DNA of 7,032 nucleotides from Candidatus Delongbacteria bacterium (GCA_028702975.1 JAQVNT010000081.1:1-7032); one strand, 5' to 3'. Counted from the stretch's first letter, positions 1 through 6,410 are shown. Translations and numbers: made by a program. Notes: generated from the letters alone by a model not told the origin.

Positions 1-2
1 TG

Positions 3-1745
3 GCGACCGACGCGCTGATAGGCTCGAACGGGCAGCTGGCAAAGCTCGGCGACGAAACCCTGCAGCTGCTTAACGAGAACCTGCCGCCCGCGTGGTCCCA
101 CGGAAATCCCGTGGATGTATTAGGCGACGCCAGGTCCAAACGGATAGCCAAAGCTGTAAAAATAGTCCTTGACGACAAAAATGTGGATGCTGTCCTTGTA
201 ATTCTCACTCCACAGGCCATGACCAACGCGGACACGACTGCCAGGGCAGTGGGGGAAATAGCTTCGGCGACAAGAAAGCCTGTTCTTGCTTCGTGGCTGG
301 GCGGAAAGAACATGAAGGAGGGTCTGAAGATACTTAACGAATTCGGTGTTGCGGCATACAAGACCCCTGAACAGGCTGTAAGGGCGTTCATGACTCTTGT
401 AGAGTATTCGAGGAACCTTGAAACTCTTTACGAAACGCCCAGGGATATTCCCGTTGAATTCTCGCTCGACAGAAAAAAGATCAAGGAAGAGTTTAAGAAT
501 ATCGTCAGGAACAATTTAAGCATTCTGTCGGAGGAGAACTCAAAAAAACTTCTCGCAGCTTACGATATAAATGTTACAGCACCTGTTGCGGTAAAAAGTG
601 AGGATGAGGCGGTCGCTGTTTCGGAAAAGACCGGTTACCCTGTGGTTTTTAAGATAGATTCACCTCAGATCACCCATAAAACCGATGCAGGAGGAGTAAT
701 AACTGACATCAATTCCGGTGAGACAGCCAGGCTTTCGTATAAAAAAATAATTTCCAATGTTTCACAAGCAAGGCCTGATGCGGAAATTCTCGGGATCACC
801 GTTCAGAAGATGATAAGAATGAAAGATTCCGTCGAGATAATCCTGGGCATAAAAAGGGACAATGTTTTCGGGACTGTCATTCTCGTTGGTTCGGGAGGGG
901 TCACGGCTGAACTTTACTCGGATACTTCGCTCGGTTTTCCACCTCTGAACGAAAGGCTTGCAAGAAGAATGCTTGAAGATCTTAAAATATGGCCGCTTTT
1001 AAAAGGATACAGAGGTAAACCCCCCGTTGATATAGACAAACTGATAGAAGTGATGATCAGGCTTTCGTATCTGGCTGCGGATTATCCTGAAATAACAGAG
1101 CTCGATATCAATCCTCTGATCGCGGGAAGTGAAGGGGTTTGGGCACTGGATGCAAGAGTTGCGGTCGATATAACTTCAGCAGGAAAATACATCGAAAAAT
1201 ACCAGCATCTCGCACTGAGGCCTTATCCTGAAGAGTTCGTAAAAAAAGGCATCGAACTGGACGGGCATGATATCACGCTAAGACCGATAAAACCCGAAGA
1301 CGAACCTCTCTGGCTCGAGCTTCTGGGAAGCTGTTCGAAAGAATCGATATATTCAAGATTCAGATATTTCTTTCAGTGGTCCTCGCACGATGTGGCAACA
1401 AGATTCTGCTATATCGATTACGACAGGGAGATCGGGATCGTGGCCGAAACAGTCGAAGGCGGCAAAAGAAAGCTGCTTGGAGTGGGGAGGCTGATATCAG
1501 ATCCGGAAAGACATACTGTTGAATATGCGATCCTCATCACAGATAAATGGCAGAACAAGGATCTTGGCGGAATTATAACGGACTTCTGCATCGAGATAGC
1601 TAAAAAATGGGGAATGAAGAAGATATACGCCCAGACAACTACAGACAACCACAGAATGATCGCTCTATTCAGGAAAAGAGGGTTTGATATAACAGGCGAA
1701 GAAAGGAATGATTCCACAATTGAAGTGGAAAAGGATTTAAATTAA
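3..1745 (+). CDS. Acyl-CoA synthetase (NDP-forming)/GNAT acetyltransferase fusion, Pat/PatZ-like, 5'-truncated by window edge
   Basis: The frame is open to the left edge, giving 580 codons with no start in view. The GTG at 111 is internal: the codons before it encode family-typical sequence (WSHGNPVDVLGDA runs across it). Family members are about 900 residues, so roughly 300 N-terminal residues (CoA-binding domain and the SHTG-type catalytic His segment) lie outside. Visible domains, in fragment numbering: CoA-ligase/flavodoxin-like domain 1-150; ATP-grasp about 170-400, with ITHKTDAGGV (His225), GGVTAELYSD and ELDINPL; GNAT domain about 424-575, starting ITLRPIKPEDE. Known relatives are either ADP-forming acetyl-CoA synthetases (acetyl-CoA + ADP + Pi to acetate + ATP + CoA) or, in enteric Pat/PatZ with this C-terminal GNAT order, lysine acetyltransferases acting on proteins such as acetyl-CoA synthetase. 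The ATP-grasp part looks intact, but activity cannot be settled without the missing His. In GNAT motif A the first Gly of QxxGxG is Asp (QNKDLGG, Asp520). The 3' end overlaps the convergent gene by 4 bases. Confidence 0.93.
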   Translation, partial: ATDALIGSNGQLAKLGDETLQLLNENLPPAWSHGNPVDVLGDARSKRIAKAVKIVLDDKNVDAVLVILTPQAMTNADTTARAVGEIASATRKPVLASWLGGKNMKEGLKILNEFGVAAYKTPEQAVRAFMTLVEYSRNLETLYETPRDIPVEFSLDRKKIKEEFKNIVRNNLSILSEENSKKLLAAYDINVTAPVAVKSEDEAVAVSEKTGYPVVFKIDSPQITHKTDAGGVITDINSGETARLSYKKIISNVSQARPDAEILGITVQKMIRMKDSVEIILGIKRDNVFGTVILVGSGGVTAELYSDTSLGFPPLNERLARRMLEDLKIWPLLKGYRGKPPVDIDKLIEVMIRLSYLAADYPEITELDINPLIAGSEGVWALDARVAVDITSAGKYIEKYQHLALRPYPEEFVKKGIELDGHDITLRPIKPEDEPLWLELLGSCSKESIYSRFRYFFQWSSHDVATRFCYIDYDREIGIVAETVEGGKRKLLGVGRLISDPERHTVEYAILITDKWQNKDLGGIITDFCIEIAKKWGMKKIYAQTTTDNHRMIALFRKRGFDITGEERNDSTIEVEKDLN

Positions 1746-2251
1746 AGGTAATTCACTAAATCTTTAAGCTCCATTCTTTCAGGCAGATCTCCGTCGAATG
1801 ATCTTTTAAAATTTTCGTTCAGAGTGACAAGTTCGATATTCAGTTCATCCATATCAAGTACATTATTTTTTGTGAATTTCGGTATTTTCTTCGTAAAATT
1901 AAGCCCGCAAAAACTTATGTTCTTCATTTGGGGATCTTCATCTTCGCCGTAAGCCAGCGGAAGTCCGTGAGTCCTGCAAATCAGCGGTCTGAGCTCGTAT
2001 ATCTGACACAGCGATCTTCTCAGCAGAGCGCAGCTTTTTTGCCCCAATTGAGGTTTTATGCCTTTCTCCTTTAATGCGCTTACTATTGAAAAGAATTCTA
2101 TCGGAAGAACGCTTGTGTCCTCGCAGCATTCGCAACATCCTTTAGCGCAGACAATGCTGCCTGCGTGTTTTTTCTCTATCTCGGAAATTTTCTGATCAGC
2201 GAATCTTATGAATTCAAAATAAGCGTCAAAATAGTATTGGTTATTATCCAT
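1742..2251 (-). CDS. YkgJ-family cysteine-cluster protein
   Basis: A 169-residue protein of the YkgJ family (putative zinc- or iron-chelating Cys cluster); members are widespread but mostly without a proven biochemical role. Cysteines occur at 35, 39, 40, 42, 43 (CAKGCCECC), 74, 82, 92 and 115. The signature CQIYELRPLICRTHGLP (82-98) and the late FCGLNF (114-119) fit the family pattern of an N-terminal Cys group, then C-x-IY-x-x-RP-x-x-CR. No signal peptide or membrane segment is seen, so it is probably cytoplasmic. The ATG start has AGAAGG close upstream (2255-2260) and lies inside the end of the preceding small membrane-protein gene (8-base overlap), which suggests translational coupling in the aminotransferase operon. 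Its stop overlaps that of the convergent Pat-like gene. The family call is firm. The metal bound, and whether the protein modifies or assembles anything, are unknown. Confidence 0.85.
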   Translation of the reverse strand: MDNNQYYFDAYFEFIRFADQKISEIEKKHAGSIVCAKGCCECCEDTSVLPIEFFSIVSALKEKGIKPQLGQKSCALLRRSLCQIYELRPLICRTHGLPLAYGEDEDPQMKNISFCGLNFTKKIPKFTKNNVLDMDELNIELVTLNENFKRSFDGDLPERMELKDLVNYL

Positions 2252-2510
2252 TTACCTTCTCTAATTCGTTTTCTTCCAGTTTTATACTTTCCGCACCGGT
2301 GCTTTTGAATCCATAAGTCAGTATATATGATAGGGCTATCAGTAAAAGCACTGCGTAAAAGATCATTTTCTTTTTTGAGGGTTTGTCGTCCTGTGATGAG
2401 TATGAGGTGAATTGCATCCTGCTCCTGAGATCTTTTTTATCATCAGGCTTCAGGCTTTTTGAGCTTGTATATGAGAACTGCTTTCTCTGCGGAGCATTTC
2501 CGAACATCAT
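2244..2510 (-). CDS. Small single-pass membrane protein, unknown function
   Basis: I do not recognise this 88-residue protein. Residues 1-48 are polar, strongly basic and rich in Ser/Lys (SSKSLKPDDKKDLRSR, then DDKPSKKK). A single hydrophobic segment runs about 49-67 (MIFYAVLLLIALSYILTYGF), and an acidic tail of about 20 residues follows (KLEENELEKVNG). By the positive-inside rule the N-terminus should be cytoplasmic and the tail outside; no signal peptidase site is evident. It begins ATGATG, and GGTGA touches the first ATG, so the second ATG (2505-2507, 87 residues) may be the true start. It lies 7 bases after the aminotransferase stop and overlaps the ykgJ-type start by 8 bases. Operon position and coupling support a real gene despite its short length. 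It could help anchor or regulate a neighbour product, but nothing in the sequence shows this. Confidence 0.65.
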   Translation of the reverse strand: MMFGNAPQRKQFSYTSSKSLKPDDKKDLRSRMQFTSYSSQDDKPSKKKMIFYAVLLLIALSYILTYGFKSTGAESIKLEENELEKVNG

Positions 2511-2517
2511 TCACCGT

Positions 2518-3711
2518 TTACTTTTTTTTATATGCTTCGAGAGCGAGCTTCAGGATGTTAATGGCTTTGACCAGATCTTCTTCTTTGAGAACATAGGCTA
2601 TCCTGATCTGGTCTTTTCCCAGCCCCGGAGTTGCATAGAAGCCTGAAGCAGGAGCTACCATCGTGGTCTCGTTGTCAACTCTGAAATCAGTGAGCATCCA
2701 TTTTGCGAAATCGTCTGCGTCATCGATCGGAAGGCCGACGACCATATAGAATGCTCCCATCGGCATCGGAACTGTCACGCCGGGAATTTTCTTAAGTTCG
2801 TTATAAGCGATGTTTCTTCTTTTAGTGTATTCTGTATGAACTTTAGTGAAATATGAGTCCGGAGTATCGACAGCCGCTTCAGCAGCCTGCTGGTCCACGC
2901 TTGGTGGGCATAGTCTTGCCTGACCGAATTTGAGAACGAGACCGAGCAGTTCTTTGTTCCTCGTCACTATACATCCCACCCTGGAACCGCACGCGGAATA
3001 TCTTTTCGATGTCGAATCGATCATCACCGCATTCTCATCGAAATCGTCGAACTGAAGTATAGAGGTCGCTTTACAGTCGTAAGTGAATTCTCTGTAAACC
3101 TCATCGGAAATTACGTACAGGTTGTGTTTCTTTGCAAAATCTACAAGTTCCTGAAGCCTTTCTTTTTTGAATACTGCGCCTGTTGGATTTCCCGGATTGC
3201 AGATAACTATTGCCTTCGTCTTTGGAGAAAGTTTCGCTTCAAATTCACTCATCTGAGGCAGATCAAATCCGTTGTTGATGTCAGTGGTTATCGGAACGAC
3301 ATTCACTCCGGCCATTACAGCGAAGCCGTTATAGTTAGTATAGAAAGGCTCGGGAATTATTACCTCGTCTCCCGGTGAAAGTGCTGATAAAAGTGTAAAA
3401 ATTATAGCCTCGCTTCCGCCTGTAGTTATGAAAATATTCGACTCGTCCACTTCTATGTTCATTTTTTTGTAATACTGAACGAGTTTTTTTCTGTAAGACA
3501 GCTGGCCTTCGCTCGGACCGTACTCGATCACATCGGGAATATTGTGATAGGCGTCGATCATGTTCTGGGATGTTTTTATGTCAGGCTGGCCTATGTTAAG
3601 ATGATACACATGAACGCCTTTGTTTTTAGCCTGAACAGCTAAAGGCGCAAGCTTCCTTATAGGGCTCGCCTGCATGATCTCGTTCCTTGATGATATTGTC
3701 AGTTTTCCCAT
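2518..3711 (-). CDS. Class I/II pyridoxal-phosphate aminotransferase (aspartate aminotransferase-like)
   Basis: Cytosolic fold-type I PLP enzyme of 397 residues, the usual family length, transferring an amino group between an amino acid and a 2-oxo acid. Motifs in order: SPIRKLAPLA (16-25), LNIGQPDI (38-45, substrate/cofactor loop), EYGPSEGQLSYR (63-74), TTGGSEAI (96-103), NPGNPTGAVF (172-181, Asn175 contacting PLP), SDEVYREF (202-209, Asp203 and Tyr206), DSTSKRYSACGSRVG (232-246, Lys236 forming the Schiff base, Arg244 binding phosphate) and QIRIAY near the C-terminus, whose Arg should bind the substrate carboxylate. I chose ATG 3709-3711 because GGAG lies 9 bases upstream and homology begins directly at MGKLTISSRNEIM. 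The frame can be extended to a TTG at 3780, but that TTG is part of a promoter -35 box. This is the first gene of an operon with the small membrane protein and the YkgJ-type protein. Substrate is uncertain; aspartate or another dicarboxylic or aromatic amino acid is plausible. Confidence 0.9.
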   Translation of the reverse strand: MGKLTISSRNEIMQASPIRKLAPLAVQAKNKGVHVYHLNIGQPDIKTSQNMIDAYHNIPDVIEYGPSEGQLSYRKKLVQYYKKMNIEVDESNIFITTGGSEAIIFTLLSALSPGDEVIIPEPFYTNYNGFAVMAGVNVVPITTDINNGFDLPQMSEFEAKLSPKTKAIVICNPGNPTGAVFKKERLQELVDFAKKHNLYVISDEVYREFTYDCKATSILQFDDFDENAVMIDSTSKRYSACGSRVGCIVTRNKELLGLVLKFGQARLCPPSVDQQAAEAAVDTPDSYFTKVHTEYTKRRNIAYNELKKIPGVTVPMPMGAFYMVVGLPIDDADDFAKWMLTDFRVDNETTMVAPASGFYATPGLGKDQIRIAYVLKEEDLVKAINILKLALEAYKKK

Positions 3712-3720
3712 TTTTTTAAG

Positions 3721-3724
3721 CTCC
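3721..3724 (-). promoter_or_regulatory. Ribosome binding site of the aminotransferase gene
   Basis: On the - strand GGAG is followed by nine bases (CTTAAAAAA) and then ATG at 3711. This is the only good Shine-Dalgarno sequence near a possible start of this frame, and it decides for the 397-residue protein over the 420-residue TTG version. Confidence 0.75.
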
Positions 3725-3751
3725 GGTTGTTTATAGTAATGAACCTGTGCT

Positions 3752-3780
3752 AAAATAACACCGGTTATGTATCTTGTCAA
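3752..3780 (-). promoter_or_regulatory. Sigma70-type promoter of the aminotransferase operon
   Basis: Read on the - strand: -35 box TTGACA (3780-3775, perfect consensus), a spacer of exactly 17 bases (3774-3758), and -10 box TATTTT (3757-3752, 4 of 6 matches). The predicted transcript start is near 3745, giving a leader of about 33 bases that contains the GGAG ribosome binding site. It lies just downstream of the recR stop, in the only noncoding stretch between recR and the aminotransferase gene. Confidence 0.7.
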
Positions 3781-3810
3781 GAATTGTAATTATGATTTTT
3801 TTCAGCATTT

Positions 3811-4410
3811 TCAGAAGTTGCGTCTCTCCATAAAAGCCTGCTTTAGAGTTATTTCATCCGTGAATTCTATTTCCCCTCCGATAGGAATACCTGTCGCGAG
3901 CCTGGTTATATTTATTCCTGAGTCTTTGAGCTTTTCCGAAATATATAGCGCGGTAGTGTCTCCTTCAACAGAATGATTCAGTCCGATTATAAGTTCTCTT
4001 ACTTTCTTTTCATGAACCCGCAAAAAAAGCGATGAAAGATTAAGAGATGAAGGGACAATCCCGTCGAGAGGGCTGATCAGTCCGCCGACCACATGGTACA
4101 GACCTTTATGCACATTCAGTTTTTCGAACATGTAGAGGTCGCTGAAATTCTCCACTATAAGGATAGAAGAACTGTCCCGCATACCGTCGCTGCAGATCTC
4201 GCATATCTCGTTTTCGGTCAGATTGTGGCAGATCCTGCAGAGTCCGAGCTTTTTCTTGGCTTCAGTAACAGCCTCTGCAAGCTTATTCGAAACTTTTGTG
4301 TCGGAGTTGATCAGGTAATAAGATATCCTTCTTGCCGATTTCTTGCCTATCCCGGGCAGTTTCGCGAATGAATCTATAAGGTTCTGCAGTATTTCAGACT
4401 GTTTTCCCAT
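3811..4410 (-). CDS. recR: Recombination mediator protein RecR
   Basis: A 199-residue, full-length RecR, the ring-forming DNA-binding partner of RecO and RecF that helps load RecA at single-strand gaps. Order of elements: N-terminal helix-hairpin-helix LPGIGKKSARR (18-28); C4 zinc finger with Cys58, Cys61, Cys70 and Cys73; Toprim domain beginning ILIVENFSDLY (Glu87, Asp91), then GLYHVVGGLISPLDG (103-117); C-terminal Walker-B-like LATGIPIGGEIEF. Two positions that are highly conserved in the family differ: the usual GIGP is GIVP (Val119), and the usual NPTVEG is NHSVEG (His146). The start ATG shares its A with the TGA stop of ybaB (TGATG), so translation is very probably coupled. This is the last gene of dnaX-ybaB-recR, the classic bacterial order. 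The next promoter follows within about 30 bases, and no terminator hairpin is evident after the stop. Confidence 0.96.
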   Translation of the reverse strand: MGKQSEILQNLIDSFAKLPGIGKKSARRISYYLINSDTKVSNKLAEAVTEAKKKLGLCRICHNLTENEICEICSDGMRDSSSILIVENFSDLYMFEKLNVHKGLYHVVGGLISPLDGIVPSSLNLSSLFLRVHEKKVRELIIGLNHSVEGDTTALYISEKLKDSGINITRLATGIPIGGEIEFTDEITLKQAFMERRNF

Positions 4411-4742
4411 CAGAATCCCGGTATCTTGAATCCGTCAGGAAGTTTGGGAGCGATCTTTGACATTTCGTCCCCCGATATCCTGTCCACTTCCTCTGAAGCC
4501 TGGTTTACCGCGGCGATTATCAGATCTTCAAGACCTTCAGAGTCGTCAGGGTCGATCACTTTAGGATCTATATTGACTGACATAAGTTTCTTTTTACCGT
4601 TCATTTTCACTTTGACCATTCCTCCGCCCGCGGTCCCCTCGACCTCGGTCGATTCCAGCATCTGCTGTGATCTCTGCATATCCTCCTGCATTTTCTGAGC
4701 CTGTTTTAATAATGAACTCATATCCATGTTCATGCCGGCCAT
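4410..4742 (-). CDS. ybaB: YbaB/EbfC family nucleoid-associated DNA-binding protein
   Basis: A 110-residue protein of the YbaB/EbfC family, small dimeric DNA-binding proteins that associate with the nucleoid and are encoded between dnaX and recR in many bacteria. The N-terminal helix is typical (SSLLKQAQKMQEDMQRSQQ, residues 9-27, Met/Gln-rich coiled-coil-like). It is followed by the signature segment EVEGTAGGGMVKVKMNGKK (33-51) and the strand VNIDPKVIDPDD (55-66), then a second helix LEDLIIAAVNQASEEV. The C-terminal GFKIPGF is also usual. The start ATG has AAGGAG 8 bases upstream (4751-4756), in the 18-base gap after dnaX. The MAGMNMDM leader contains further ATGs, but the first has the best spacing. 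Its stop overlaps the recR start by one base. A partner role with DnaX or RecR is often suggested from this gene order but is not shown here. Confidence 0.95.
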   Translation of the reverse strand: MAGMNMDMSSLLKQAQKMQEDMQRSQQMLESTEVEGTAGGGMVKVKMNGKKKLMSVNIDPKVIDPDDSEGLEDLIIAAVNQASEEVDRISGDEMSKIAPKLPDGFKIPGF

Positions 4743-4750
4743 GTGATCTT

Positions 4751-4756
4751 CTCCTT
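4751..4756 (-). promoter_or_regulatory. Ribosome binding site of ybaB
   Basis: AAGGAG on the - strand, 8 bases before the ATG at 4742, fits the 3' end of 16S rRNA well. It sits in the 18-base gap after dnaX, giving ybaB its own initiation within the shared transcript. Confidence 0.75.
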
Positions 4757-4760
4757 GAAT

Positions 4761-6410
4761 TTAATCAATAAATTTACAGTTAAAAGGTTTTTCGAATAAG
4801 AATTTAAGCTGAGGAGCTTTGTTTAGAAGTTCTGTTTTCTTTTCATCCTGACTTTTTTTTACATTCTGGGATATTTTTATTATCCTCTCGGTCTTCTTTA
4901 TGGTGCCTTCATCGAAAATTACGCGGACATCACCTGTCTCGAAGAAAGAATTGAGTTCCTTTTCTATCTCCTCCTTCTTGGAGTCGCACAGGTTTTTGAA
5001 AACTGAATCTTTTTTGTCGAATTTTATTTTGAGAACACGATTGTTCTCCATAGCGGCAGGCACGCCGAACTCTAAAACAGACAGTCTTGAATTAGCATTC
5101 TTAATGTGCGAGATAAAATCTTCCCATTTTGACACGAACTTATCAAGATTCAGATCCGTTTCGGGAGTTTTTTTTTTATCAGGTTCAGGCAGTTGTTGTT
5201 GAATTATATTAACCTGAGCAGTCTTCAATCTTGAGGTTATTTCTCCGATTATCTGATCCGTATCGATTTCAAGGTCGCCTTCAACAGCTGAGAGTTTTTT
5301 TATTATTTCTTCGATATTCGAAACTGGTTCGTGATGAAGGATCTTCAGCAGAATAATTTCAAAATCCATCCTCTGAAACGGAGAGGATTTGAGTTTCTGG
5401 ACAGACTGACTCAGTATGTCTATGAATAAAAGAAGGTCCTTTTCTCCGAAATTCTGTTTATACCTGCCCAGTTTAATCAAATTATCCGCAGACATATCCA
5501 AAATCTTAGCGTCGTTCACAGTTTTCAAAATTAGAAGGTCCCTGAAAAATTCCATCAGCCCCTTGATATACGCAAGAATGTGAAGTCCTTTACCGAAGAG
5601 CTCATCTATGTAGGTAATGAGTTCGCCTGTATCTTTTGATAGCACAATGTCTGTGAACCTGAAGAACGACTCTACCGGCGTGATTCCGAGAGCCTCCGCT
5701 GTTTTATCAGCGGTGATAATATTGCCGCAGAACGCAATGACCTGATCCAATGCTGACTGCGAGTCCCTTACAGATCCGTCACCGGCCTTGGATAGCATGA
5801 TCAGCGATCCGTCATCTATTTCCACGCCTTCCTTGCCGCAGATCTCTTTCAGAGCTTTGCTCAGAACATCAATATCGACCCTTTTGAAATCGTGGCGCTG
5901 GCACCTTGAAAGTATCGTGGCCGGCACCTCGTTTACTTCGGTCGTTGCGAATATGAATACGGCGTGCTCCGGCGGCTCCTCGAGCGTTTTCAAAAGAGCG
6001 TTGAACGCCTGGTTCGTGAGCATGTGGACTTCATCTATGATGTATATTTTCTTTCTGCTTTTTGCGGGGGAGAATTTAATGTCGTCCCTAAGGTCGCGGA
6101 TCTCATCAATACCTCTGTTCGACGCGCCGTCGATCTCTTTTACATCCAGGCTGTTGCCCTGATCTATCTCGACGCAGTTGGAACAAACTCCACAGGGCGT
6201 CGGTGTGACTCCTGTTTCGCAGTTCAGGCACTTTGCAAGGATCCTGGAGATGGTGGTCTTGCCCACTCCTCTCGGTCCTGTCAGAAGATACGCGTGGTGA
6301 ACCTTGTTGTTCTTTATTGCATTCATAAGCGTGGTGGTCACATGTTCCTGCCCGATCACATCTTCGAATGTCAGAGGTCTGTATTTTCTCGCTATTACCA
6401 GATAGCTCAT
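4761..6410 (-). CDS. dnaX: DNA polymerase III subunit tau (and probably gamma)
   Basis: The clamp-loader AAA+ ATPase that loads the beta clamp and, through the tau C-terminus, ties polymerase and helicase together at the fork. Length is 549 residues: shorter than E. coli tau (643), near Thermus tau. Order: conserved start MSYLVIARKYRPLTFEDVIGQ; Walker A GPRGVGKT (45-52); zinc module Cys64, Cys73, Cys76, Cys79; Walker B IYIIDEVHM with Asp126-Glu127; LLKTLEEPPEH (139-149); sensor 1 FIFATTE (152-158); SRC motif 168-170 with the Arg finger; sensor 2 region DGSVRDSQSALDQ near 210. Collar domain III ends around 370, followed by a Lys/Glu-rich linker (about 370-420) and a tau-specific C-terminal region of about 130 residues. 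Ten adenines in the linker (codons 412-415) probably give a gamma form by slippage; see the separate entry. The ATG at 6410 is the family start, with weak GGGAAG upstream and a promoter at 6443-6471. First gene of dnaX-ybaB-recR. Confidence 0.97.
   Translation of the reverse strand: MSYLVIARKYRPLTFEDVIGQEHVTTTLMNAIKNNKVHHAYLLTGPRGVGKTTISRILAKCLNCETGVTPTPCGVCSNCVEIDQGNSLDVKEIDGASNRGIDEIRDLRDDIKFSPAKSRKKIYIIDEVHMLTNQAFNALLKTLEEPPEHAVFIFATTEVNEVPATILSRCQRHDFKRVDIDVLSKALKEICGKEGVEIDDGSLIMLSKAGDGSVRDSQSALDQVIAFCGNIITADKTAEALGITPVESFFRFTDIVLSKDTGELITYIDELFGKGLHILAYIKGLMEFFRDLLILKTVNDAKILDMSADNLIKLGRYKQNFGEKDLLLFIDILSQSVQKLKSSPFQRMDFEIILLKILHHEPVSNIEEIIKKLSAVEGDLEIDTDQIIGEITSRLKTAQVNIIQQQLPEPDKKKTPETDLNLDKFVSKWEDFISHIKNANSRLSVLEFGVPAAMENNRVLKIKFDKKDSVFKNLCDSKKEEIEKELNSFFETGDVRVIFDEGTIKKTERIIKISQNVKKSQDEKKTELLNKAPQLKFLFEKPFNCKFID
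5168..5177 (-). other. dnaX: A10 slippage site in dnaX, probable tau/gamma switch
   Basis: The coding strand reads GAT AAA AAA AAA ACT, a run of ten A covering Lys412-Lys414 and the first base of the next codon. If one A is added, or the ribosome slips -1, the frame reads K-K-K-N-S-R-N-G-S-E-S-stop (422 residues). If one A is lost, or slip is +1, it reads K-K-K-L-P-K-R-I-stop (419 residues). Either product would keep the AAA+ and collar domains and lose the tau-specific part, like E. coli gamma (431 residues, -1 frameshift on A AAA AAG) and Thermus gamma (transcriptional slippage on nine A). I see no strong upstream Shine-Dalgarno stimulator or downstream stem, which favours polymerase slippage over ribosomal frameshifting. 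Confidence 0.65.
5295..5301 (-). other. dnaX: Second possible slippery heptamer in dnaX (A AAA AAA C)
   Basis: The coding strand reads ATA AAA AAA CTC at Ile370-Lys371-Lys372, so A AAA AAA is in the phase needed for tandem Lys-tRNA slippage. A -1 shift would read T-L-S-C and stop, giving 376 residues, about the end of collar domain III. There is only a very short possible stem downstream (AAGG-CGA-CCTT) and no good upstream Shine-Dalgarno. It is weaker than the A10 run and may be chance in a Lys-rich linker. Confidence 0.25.

Noticed and set aside
1418..1717. 99-codon - strand frame opposite the GNAT domain
   Set aside because: Antisense shadow of a conserved domain, Ser/Pro/Ile-rich without motif, and no ribosome binding site.
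111..1745. GTG at 111 as the true start of the Pat-like gene
   Set aside because: The frame is open to the window edge, and the 36 codons before the GTG encode family-typical residues continuous with the NPVD motif; this is only the first start-like codon in a truncated gene.
3781..3812. Terminator between recR and the aminotransferase promoter
   Set aside because: There are short A and T runs but no stable GC-containing hairpin; the repeated CTGAAAA is direct, not inverted.
4852..4859. A8 run near the 3' end of dnaX as a tau/gamma slippage site
   Set aside because: Slippage there would remove only about the last 25-30 residues, far from the position of known gamma truncations. It looks like ordinary lysine coding.
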